Assembly: GCA_028290085.1 (NCBI GenBank)
Contig: JAQGKN010000374.1
Location: 1 to 5,788, forward strand
Length of the DNA: 5,788 nt
Direction of reading: 5' to 3'
From: Hyphomicrobiales bacterium
Lineage (GTDB): Bacteria > Pseudomonadota > Alphaproteobacteria > Rhizobiales > Beijerinckiaceae
Positions 1 through 5,621 of the stretch are shown piece by piece; positions within the stretch are counted from its first letter, which is position 1, and each line of letters opens with the position of its first letter. Position numbers and translations under genes: made by a program. The notes beneath the pieces were generated by a model. That model was not told the DNA's origin and did not search any database. It saw only the letters and a list, made by a program, of their open reading frames with translations.

Positions 1-450
1 TCTGACTCGATTGCAATATGGTCAAGTGCCCATGGCATACGGTACGTGGCCGCACAAACAGACCGCTATTTTCCTTGGGAATCAGTCTCGTCAGCCATCG
101 AACCTGCCCCAAGGAAAGGGGATGTCATCGGGGTGTCGCAATGGCCACGGCTGAATGAGACAAGCGGCAAACGGACCTGTCGAGGTTACCATGCGTGTTT
201 ATTCATCGACTTCAGTTCATCGGTGCGGTTGCGGCTCTGAAACACATGCCTTTGTTGACAGTGCCGAAGACCCTCAAAATCAGGTCAGCAAGGCGATAAC
301 TTGCTGGCGCTGCGAGGCGGAGATAGCCAAGGTGCCTGCCGTCAGGTTATGGACCGCCGCAACGGCACATGCAGTCAGAACGAAGCGTTTGGCGAACCCG
401 CAGGGGTGGGTGCCAAGAGCGCCTAAAGCGCAGAATTTACGATCTTCAGG
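1..450. other. Stretch without a confident gene
   Basis: No reading frame on either strand looks like a recognisable protein. GC content and third-position GC are visibly lower than in the kdp genes. Plus frame 1 is open from the window edge to a stop at 238-240, but its product is not recognisable. The minus-strand frame that continues past the SRPBCC remnant stop is open from 450 to about 280 and also resembles nothing I know. What can be seen is a 10-bp inverted repeat at 70-117 and a weak plus-strand ORF at 191-463. A short GCGC-CTAAA-GCGC palindrome lies near 418-431, but it lacks a T tract and is not convincing as a terminator. The region may be decayed coding sequence or an intergenic spacer. 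Confidence 0.5.
70..117. repeat. 10-bp perfect inverted repeat, 28-nt spacer
   Basis: TTTCCTTGGG at 70-79 is the exact reverse complement of CCCAAGGAAA at 108-117, with 28 nt between the arms. A transcript on either strand could form a 10-bp stem with a large loop. No T tract follows, so this is not a typical intrinsic terminator. It could be a regulator operator pair, a remnant of a mobile-element end, or chance. No recognised gene lies next to it. Confidence 0.35.
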
Positions 451-463
451 TCATATACCCTGA
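191..463 (+). CDS. Doubtful small ORF with paired cysteines
   Basis: An ATG at 191 follows a GAGG (182-185) at suitable spacing and opens a frame of 90 codons ending with TGA at 461-463. The predicted product has a CxC pair near residues 12-14 and a CxxC pair near residues 42-45, which superficially resembles a zinc-ribbon layout. Against it being a gene, third-position GC is low in the first third. The C-terminal third looks random and rich in Arg and Pro. The end overlaps the minus-strand SRPBCC remnant. I do not recognise a family. An in-frame ATG at 155 has no better ribosome binding site. Treat as unproven. Confidence 0.15.
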   Translation: MRVYSSTSVHRCGCGSETHAFVDSAEDPQNQVSKAITCWRCEAEIAKVPAVRLWTAATAHAVRTKRLANPQGWVPRAPKAQNLRSSGHIP

Positions 464-762
464 TCGCTCTCTAACAGCCTCTTCAGGGTGTTTAGGTCTT
501 TGCTGGTCGTCTCGGCGTCCCGTTCAAAATAGGCATCGGACAAGCCCGGCCATTGAAACAGCGTGACGATGATCTCGGCCCCGCTTCCATTGGGGAAAAC
601 CCGCATTGGGACAAACACTGGCTCACTGCCGTCACGCACGACACGATGGTCGAGAATGCCGCTTTCATTCGGGGCGCTGAAATACACCGTGACCAGACCA
701 CTCGCTGTCTCGCCGGTCCATTCAATCGACTGTGATGATTTTTCCGCAGTTTTGATCGTTGC
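451..762 (-). pseudogene. C-terminal remnant of SRPBCC-superfamily protein
   Basis: The minus-strand frame from 762 down to the TGA at 453-451 encodes 103 residues. From about 730 onward these look like the C-terminal half of a small SRPBCC (polyketide cyclase/START-like) protein. Visible pieces are a SIEWTGETASG strand, the GILDHRV segment, the VPMRVFPNGSGAEI strand pair, TLFQWPG, and a C-terminal helix with KDLNTLKRLLE. Members of this family usually have about 130-145 residues and begin with a VxISxxxxxVYxF segment, which is absent here. No ATG, GTG or TTG lies upstream of the GTG at 687-685 in this frame. Starting there would remove the first strands of the surviving half. The frame is continuous with the upstream EIIA gene and separated from it only by the TGA at 765-763. 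I infer a truncated gene left by a deletion or insertion at the EIIA 3' end. The family assignment is from motif memory and moderately sure. Confidence 0.6.
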
Positions 763-1218
763 TCAATCGCTCGCATCCGACGCAAGGAGCTGGAAGACGG
801 TCGATGCATTGGATGCTTTACGAACCTGAGCCATCAAATCCTTGTCTCGCAGTCGTCTCGTGACGCACGCCAAGGCGTCGAGATTGGCCGCATTCGTCGA
901 TGCCGGCATGAGCAACAGAACGACGAAGTCCACGGGTTTCTCGTCCACCGCGTCAAAGGCGATGGGTCTTTTCAGCCGAACAGCAATCGCAATCGGCCGA
1001 GTGACCCCGTTGATCCGCGCATGCGGAATGGCAATTCCGCATCCCAATCCGGTGGACCCGAGCCGCTCGCGAGCTAAGAGCGCGTCCCTCACAGTCCTGG
1101 AATCGAGCATCTGCCGGCCTGCGGCGGAACTCGCGAGGGTTTCCAAGAGGTGGTCCTTGTCGCGCGCGACCTGGTCGACCAGCACGCAGTCGTGGCTCAG
1201 AAGTTCGCTGACCTTCAT
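763..1218 (-). CDS. ptsN: PtsN-like EIIA(Ntr) phosphotransfer protein
   Basis: This encodes a 151-residue cytosolic single-domain PTS EIIA of the fructose/nitrogen-regulatory class, the usual full length for PtsN. The active-site motif GIAIPHAR places the phosphorylated histidine at residue 66, preceded by the typical ARERLGSTGLG loop (about 49-59). A C-terminal helical segment follows the LLLMPAS strand. In the family, the protein receives phosphate from EINtr and NPr and acts as a regulator, not as a sugar transporter. In E. coli its unphosphorylated form binds and stimulates KdpD. The ATG at 1218 is preferred because a GAGA lies about 8 nt upstream. A TTG at 1224 that overlaps the kdpE stop would add two residues and is poorly spaced from it. 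It lies directly downstream of kdpE in the same operon, which suggests a dedicated modulator of this KdpD/KdpE pair. It could be the only ptsN or a second copy; the window cannot tell. Confidence 0.92.
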   Translation of the reverse strand: MKVSELLSHDCVLVDQVARDKDHLLETLASSAAGRQMLDSRTVRDALLARERLGSTGLGCGIAIPHARINGVTRPIAIAVRLKRPIAFDAVDEKPVDFVVLLLMPASTNAANLDALACVTRRLRDKDLMAQVRKASNASTVFQLLASDASD

Positions 1219-1220
1219 GG

Positions 1221-1937
1221 TCAATTTCTCGAATCTGGCGAAGCGTTGTCAGGCTGCCTGAGCCGATAGCCGACACCCGTTTCCGTCAAGATGTACTTCG
1301 GCCGATCCAGGGCATCTCCCAACTTCTGACGCAGCTGGCGAATGTACACACGCAGATATTGCACATCGGCGTCGGCGTCCCAGACGTGATGAAGAATGAA
1401 GCGATGGGTCAGGACCTTGCCTGAATGCTGCACGAGCAGGCGCAGGATTTCATATTCCTTCGGCGAGAGCTTGATCTCCTCGTCCCGCACCTTCACCACC
1501 CGCCTCACCAGATCGACGCTGAGGTCGTCCAGGCGGAAGATTGGCTGCTCGCCCTGCTCATGGAGACGATGCCGCAATGCCGCGCGAATGCGGGCGATCA
1601 GCTCGTTCATACCGAAGGGCTTGACCACGTAATCGTCCGCGCCGAGATCCAGGGCGATGACGATGCCGGCTTCATCGGCGCGGCTGGAGAGGATGACTAC
1701 AGGTGTCGTATTCCCGGCATCACGCCATTCCTTCAGCAGTTCGAGGCCGGAGCCGTCGGGAAGCCCGATATCGAGGATGATGATATCGGGCCTATCCGCT
1801 TCAAGGCCCAGCCGTCCCTCTCGCGCCGTGGCGGCGCACACGACCTTGAAGTCCTGTGTTGCCAACCCGGCGGACAAGAGCTTCCGTATCGCGGGCTCAT
1901 CGTCGATTGCCAGGACCTTGATAGAATTGTTGCTCAT
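1221..1937 (-). CDS. kdpE: KdpE, potassium-responsive OmpR-family response regulator
   Basis: This encodes a 238-residue two-domain regulator of normal length. The receiver domain (about 6-120) has the acidic pair Asp12-Asp13, phosphoacceptor Asp56 in the ILDIGLPDG context, Ser84, Tyr103 and Lys106 in the DDYVVKPF motif. The C-terminal winged-helix OmpR/PhoB domain (about 135-230) carries LSPKEYEILRLL, the HHVWDAD segment and the YLRVYIRQLRQKLG recognition region, ending with the GVGYRL wing. Phosphorylated by KdpD, the protein binds the kdp promoter and activates transcription. That promoter lies beyond this window or has been lost. The ATG overlaps the kdpD stop as ATGA (1937-1934), the standard arrangement for translational coupling. 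All catalytic residues are present, so the gene appears functional even though the pump genes upstream are broken. Confidence 0.96.
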   Translation of the reverse strand: MSNNSIKVLAIDDEPAIRKLLSAGLATQDFKVVCAATAREGRLGLEADRPDIIILDIGLPDGSGLELLKEWRDAGNTTPVVILSSRADEAGIVIALDLGADDYVVKPFGMNELIARIRAALRHRLHEQGEQPIFRLDDLSVDLVRRVVKVRDEEIKLSPKEYEILRLLVQHSGKVLTHRFILHHVWDADADVQYLRVYIRQLRQKLGDALDRPKYILTETGVGYRLRQPDNASPDSRN

Positions 1938-4642
1938 ATCAGCGGCGGCCTTTCAAAATCCTGGATCGCAGGGAGCCGCACGGAAAAGACCGCACCCGTC
2001 CTGTCAGTTCGGTTCTCGGCTTTGATTGTGCCGCCGAGTGCTTCGACGAAGCCTCGACAGATTGGCAGCCCCAGGCCCGTACCGGCCCGGACGCGGTCAC
2101 CCTTTTCCGCGCGATAGAACTTCTCAAAGATCCGCTCGACGTCGTCGGGTGGAATGCCGGGGCCCTCGTCGAGCACCTGGACAACGACCTCGCCCGCGTC
2201 ACGCCATGCCTGCACGCGAAGCTCGGAACCAGGCTTGGCATACTTCGATGCGTTCTCGAACAAGTTGACCAGAACCTGTTCGAAAAGGACCGGATCCAAC
2301 GCAACAAGCGGCAGGTCTGGCGCCATTTCCACAGCGACGTCGAATCCCGTCAGCATTTTCGAACACCGGCGCAGAGCGGTCCCGATAGACTCCCTCAGGT
2401 CGTATGGAACAGCGTTCAGCTCAATGGCTCCCGACTCGAGTTTGGTCATGTTAAGCAGATTGTCGATGAACCTGTGGAGGCGCTCCGACTCGTCGTAGAT
2501 CGCCTGAAGCAGGTCACGCCTATCCTCTTCTGACAGCGCGCCGTTGAACTCGCGCAGCGTGCCGGCAGCTCCCATGACCGCTGCGAGCGGGGTCTTCAAG
2601 TCGTGGGAAATCGACGTGAGAAGCGCCCCGCGCAGACGATCAGATTCGGCCGCTAGCTTCGCACGGTCCGAGTCCTCGACGAGATTGACCCGCTCGATCG
2701 CGATCGCCGCCTGGTCCAGGAGAGAGTTCAAAAGTCGACGGTCCTCGGGGCTCATCGTGCGACCGTCCGACTCGCTGTCGTTGTCCACGCCGACGACTCC
2801 CACCACGCCGCGGCTCGTTCTCAGCGGGATGAACAGCCTTCTCGCGCCTGGGAGCGTGTCGGCGCCTCGCCCAGCCTCCTGCTCGTTCTTCCACGCCCAT
2901 TTGGCGGCGCCCATGTCCGCGGAGTCGAGCATATCCTCGGGCGGATAGCCGGCGCGCACGGTCAGCTCGCCGGCCGCCGACAGGAGGATGACGACATGAA
3001 CCTTGAGCATTGAGGCAATCTGGAATGCAGTGGCCCAGAGAACGTCGTCGAGGGAACCTGCGCCCGCGAGCTTCCTGCTGAACAAGAAGAGGTCTTCGGC
3101 GGTTCGCGCGCGCTGCCGTGCCGTCAGCGCTTGGCTACGTACGTTCGAGGTCAGGTTGCTGGCTATGACCGCGACCACGATGTACACGACAAAAACGACA
3201 ATGCTCTCAGGGTCGCCAATCGTGAATGTGTAGAGCGGCGCGAGAAAGAAGAAGTTGAACGCGAGCGCTCCCAGAAGGGCAGAAAAGAGGGCCGGTACGA
3301 GGCCGAAGCGCACCGCGCTGAAGAGAACTGCCACCAGAAACACGAGCGCGACGCTGCGGACGTCCAGAAATCGCTGAAGGAGTTGGGCTATCCCGAGGGA
3401 GACCGCCGAAAAAGCGGCGCTGAGCGCGTAAGATCGAGCCTGCGCGCTGGTGTCGATACGCACCCTCTTGCGTCTGCCTGCTGCTGCCACGGGTCGAGAC
3501 CTGAGCGGCACAACGTGGATACTCAAGTCCAGAGCCGTCCTCATCAGCACGCTTGCGGCCGACGGGAACAGGAAATCCATCAGCCTGGAACGCGACGGCT
3601 TACCAACGACGATATGCATGATGTTATGGCCAGCGGCATAGTCGAGGATCTCGGAGGCGGCATCAAAGCCGGGTGAATAGACGGCTTCAGCGCCGAGCCG
3701 TTCTGCGAAGCGCATCGTATGCGCGACGCGGTCCCTGCCCGCCTCGGAAAGCTGTCGGCGGCGGCCCGTCTCGACATGAATGGCCGACCAGGGAGCCTGC
3801 ATCCGGGTTGCCATTCTGCGCGCGTAACGCACCAGCACTGGTCCGTCCTCGCCTTCGTCGATGCACACGAGAACACGCTCTCCGGCGGCCCAAGGACCTG
3901 GAATGGCGTTTGCCCGCATATGCGTGACCAACTGCTCGTCCACACGCTGGGCCGCGCGGCGGAAGGCTAGTTCCCGCAAGGCCGTGAGGTTTCCGGGCGA
4001 GAAGAAGTTCGTCAGGGCGCGTTCCGCAGTCTGCGAGACGTAAACCTTTCCCTCCTTGAGCCGTTGGATCAGGTCGTTGGGTGTCAGATCGACGACTTCG
4101 ATCTCATCCGCCTCGTCCAGGATGGAGTCCGGAACGGTTTCCCGGACCTGCACGGAGGTGATGCGAGCGACAACGTCGTTGAGACTTTCCAGGTGCTGGA
4201 TGTTCACCGTCGTGTAGACATCAATGCCTCGGTCGAGCAGCTCTTCGACGTCTTGGTAGCGCTTCGGGTGGCGACTGCCAGGCGCGTTGGTATGGGCGAG
4301 TTCGTCAACCAGAACGAGGGCGGGCTGGCGGGCGATGATCCCGTCGAGGTCCATTTCCTCGATCGCCTGCCCTCGGTAGGGCACTTTTAGCTTCGGCACT
4401 TGCTCCAGCCCAGCCAGAAGCGCTTGCGTCTCCACCCGTCCATGCGTCTCGACGACGCCGACGACGACATCCGTCCCCGCCTTGCGTCTCGCCTGAGCGG
4501 CGATCAGCATCTCGTAAGTCTTGCCCACGCCGGGAGCCGCACCGAGGAAGATACGGAGCTTGCCGCGGCTCTCCGCCTCGGCAAGCCTCAGCAGCGCCTC
4601 CGGAGACGGTCGCGCATCGCGATCTGTGCGCGGTTCCAGCAT
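1934..4642 (-). CDS. kdpD: KdpD, sensor histidine kinase for potassium limitation
   Basis: This encodes a 902-residue inner-membrane kinase, close to the family norm of about 890-900. Domains in order, numbered from the ATG at 4642: an N-terminal KdpD domain (about 27-235) with Walker A GAAPGVGKT at 34-42 and a Walker-B-like LVLVDELAH at 109-117; a universal-stress-protein-like domain (about 257-379); four packed membrane segments of the DUF4118 type (about 404-499); a GAF-like domain (about 516-654); a HisKA domain with His680 in SHDLKTPL; and an HATPase with N box VNLFENASKYA, G1 DEGPGIP (825-831), F box FEKFYR and G2 GTGLGLPI. It senses low potassium or osmotic signals and phosphorylates KdpE. 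The ATG at 4642 is chosen because GAGG sits 8 nt upstream. A GTG at 4660 is an alternative with no ribosome binding site. No frameshift or lost catalytic residue is visible. Confidence 0.97.
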   Translation of the reverse strand: MLEPRTDRDARPSPEALLRLAEAESRGKLRIFLGAAPGVGKTYEMLIAAQARRKAGTDVVVGVVETHGRVETQALLAGLEQVPKLKVPYRGQAIEEMDLDGIIARQPALVLVDELAHTNAPGSRHPKRYQDVEELLDRGIDVYTTVNIQHLESLNDVVARITSVQVRETVPDSILDEADEIEVVDLTPNDLIQRLKEGKVYVSQTAERALTNFFSPGNLTALRELAFRRAAQRVDEQLVTHMRANAIPGPWAAGERVLVCIDEGEDGPVLVRYARRMATRMQAPWSAIHVETGRRRQLSEAGRDRVAHTMRFAERLGAEAVYSPGFDAASEILDYAAGHNIMHIVVGKPSRSRLMDFLFPSAASVLMRTALDLSIHVVPLRSRPVAAAGRRKRVRIDTSAQARSYALSAAFSAVSLGIAQLLQRFLDVRSVALVFLVAVLFSAVRFGLVPALFSALLGALAFNFFFLAPLYTFTIGDPESIVVFVVYIVVAVIASNLTSNVRSQALTARQRARTAEDLFLFSRKLAGAGSLDDVLWATAFQIASMLKVHVVILLSAAGELTVRAGYPPEDMLDSADMGAAKWAWKNEQEAGRGADTLPGARRLFIPLRTSRGVVGVVGVDNDSESDGRTMSPEDRRLLNSLLDQAAIAIERVNLVEDSDRAKLAAESDRLRGALLTSISHDLKTPLAAVMGAAGTLREFNGALSEEDRRDLLQAIYDESERLHRFIDNLLNMTKLESGAIELNAVPYDLRESIGTALRRCSKMLTGFDVAVEMAPDLPLVALDPVLFEQVLVNLFENASKYAKPGSELRVQAWRDAGEVVVQVLDEGPGIPPDDVERIFEKFYRAEKGDRVRAGTGLGLPICRGFVEALGGTIKAENRTDRTGAVFSVRLPAIQDFERPPLI

Positions 4643-4650
4643 GCTTCGGA

Positions 4651-4654
4651 CCTC
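4651..4654 (-). promoter_or_regulatory. kdpD ribosome binding site deciding the start
   Basis: GAGG on the minus strand lies 8 nt before the ATG at 4642. The upstream in-frame GTG at 4660 has no purine-rich site before it, so this element favours the ATG and the 902-residue product. Confidence 0.6.
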
Positions 4655-4666
4655 AATCACCGGACG

Positions 4667-5266
4667 TCATTGCAGGCGGTCGAGCGCAATGTTCAGCAGG
4701 AGGACGTTGACCCGCGGCTCACCCCAGATGCCCAAAGTACGTGACTCCGTGGCCCGTTCGACCAGTTCGCGAAGCTTGCCCTCCGAAAGGCCCCGCGCCT
4801 TCGAGATCCGCGGTATCTGGAACAAGGCATTCTCCGGGGAGATATGTGGGTCGAGGCCGCTGGCGCTGCTCGTCACCATGTCGATGGGAACCGGGGTACT
4901 GCCGTTCTCAGCCTGCGCGGCCGCGACGTCATCCTTGACGCGGTCAATCAGGGCTTTGTTCGTCGGGCCGAGGTTCGAGCCCGCAGAGTTTGACGCGTTG
5001 TAGGGCGCTGGCACGGTCTTCGAGGCGTCCTCCGGGTCCGCGGCCGTGGTGGCCGAGAGTCTGCCCCTGAAGTATTTTTCGGACGCGAATTGTTGCCCGA
5101 TCAGCTCGGACCCAACCACCTTGCCGTCCACCTCGATCAAGCTTCCTTTAGCCTGCCGAGGGAAGACCGCGTTAGCAATTCCGGTCATCGCGAGCGGGTA
5201 GAGCAGTCCCGTGACGACGGTGAGGATGATAAGCGATAAAATTGCCGGACGAATCTGCTTCCACAT
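4667..5266 (-). CDS. kdpC: KdpC, potassium-transporting ATPase subunit C
   Basis: This encodes a 199-residue membrane-anchored subunit of the KdpFABC P-type potassium pump. In the family it associates with KdpA/KdpB and increases the pump's ATP affinity. There is one N-terminal membrane helix (about residues 8-30) with TGLLYPLAMTG, followed by the periplasmic domain with GSxLIGQ (53-58), KYFRGRLSAT (64-73), NASNSAGSNLGPTN (90-103), the SASGLDPHISPENA segment (134-147) and the C-terminal VNVLLLNIALD (186-196). The length is normal and the frame intact. One oddity is Leu70 where the family motif is normally RPSA. The start ATG is preceded by AAGGAG six nt upstream, and that site overlaps the kdpB stop. 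The stop lies 24 nt before the kdpD ATG. The subunit has no known role without KdpA and an intact KdpB, which are missing from this locus. Confidence 0.97.
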   Translation of the reverse strand: MWKQIRPAILSLIILTVVTGLLYPLAMTGIANAVFPRQAKGSLIEVDGKVVGSELIGQQFASEKYFRGRLSATTAADPEDASKTVPAPYNASNSAGSNLGPTNKALIDRVKDDVAAAQAENGSTPVPIDMVTSSASGLDPHISPENALFQIPRISKARGLSEGKLRELVERATESRTLGIWGEPRVNVLLLNIALDRLQ

Positions 5267-5270
5267 GACG

Positions 5271-5279
5271 ATCTCCTTA
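5271..5279 (-). promoter_or_regulatory. kdpC Shine-Dalgarno overlapping kdpB stop
   Basis: The minus strand reads TAAGGAGAT. TAA is the kdpB stop codon and AAGGAG is a strong ribosome binding site six nt from the kdpC ATG at 5266. The overlap indicates that kdpB and kdpC translation were coupled in the original operon. Confidence 0.75.
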
Positions 5280-5621
5280 TGCCAGCCCGATGGCGTTTAC
5301 TGCAATGTCGATCAATTTGATGCCGACGAACGGGACGATGAGGCCGCCCACGCCGTAGATGAGCAGGTTTCTCTGCAACAGCTTCCCCGCGCCAACCGGA
5401 CGATATTTGACGCCACGCAGCGCGAGCGGGATCAAGGCGATGATGATCAAGGCATTAAAGATGATCGCCGACAGAATTGCGCTTTGAGGCGTGCCGAGGT
5501 GCATGACGTTGAGCACTTGCAACTGCGGATAAAAGGCGATGAACATCGCCGGGATGATGGCAAAGTACTTAGCCACGTCATTGGCGATGGAGAACGTGGT
5601 CAGCGCGCCGCGGGTCATCAA
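5277..5621 (-). pseudogene. kdpB: KdpB C-terminal fragment, 5' part lost
   Basis: The last 114 residues of KdpB, the P-type ATPase subunit of the potassium pump, are present without interruption from [11 protein letters not shown] to the terminal NAIGLA. This includes the membrane helix with the NDVAK motif (the Asp583/Lys586 pair in E. coli KdpB numbering), [30 protein letters not shown], and the last helices with [14 protein letters not shown]. Full KdpB is about 680-690 residues. Missing here are the first membrane helices, the actuator domain, the DKTGT phosphorylation loop and the nucleotide-binding domain. Upstream of the Leu at 5621-5619 the frame continues to an ATG at 5681, but those codons give an Arg/Ser-rich sequence unrelated to KdpB, where family members have a GKQLL-like segment. 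The break coincides with the start of a DapA-like fragment on the opposite strand. The fragment cannot catalyse ATP-driven transport. Confidence 0.9.

Noticed and set aside
415..435. GCGC-CTAAA-GCGC palindrome as an operon terminator
   Set aside because: The stem is only about four base pairs and no run of T follows on the minus strand.
280..450. Minus-strand frame open for 56 codons after the SRPBCC remnant stop, possibly a further gene remnant
   Set aside because: The translated segment has no motif I can tie to a family, has no start codon context, and ends at a stop at about 280. It is too weak to call even as a pseudogene.
492..809. Minus-strand ORF of 105 codons overlapping the EIIA 3' end and the SRPBCC remnant
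   Set aside because: It is the alternate frame of both. Its product is Arg/Ser-rich with no domain, while the neighbouring frame gives clear family-like sequence.
1425..2117. Long plus-strand ORF of 230 codons antisense to kdpE and kdpD
   Set aside because: It is the complement frame of strongly coding, GC-rich kdpDE sequence. The product is compositionally odd, matches no family, and crosses two well-supported genes.
3131..3676. Plus-strand ORF of 181 codons antisense to kdpD
   Set aside because: The highly charged, low-complexity product arises from the reverse frame of the KdpD membrane and USP regions. No ribosome binding site or recognisable domain is seen.
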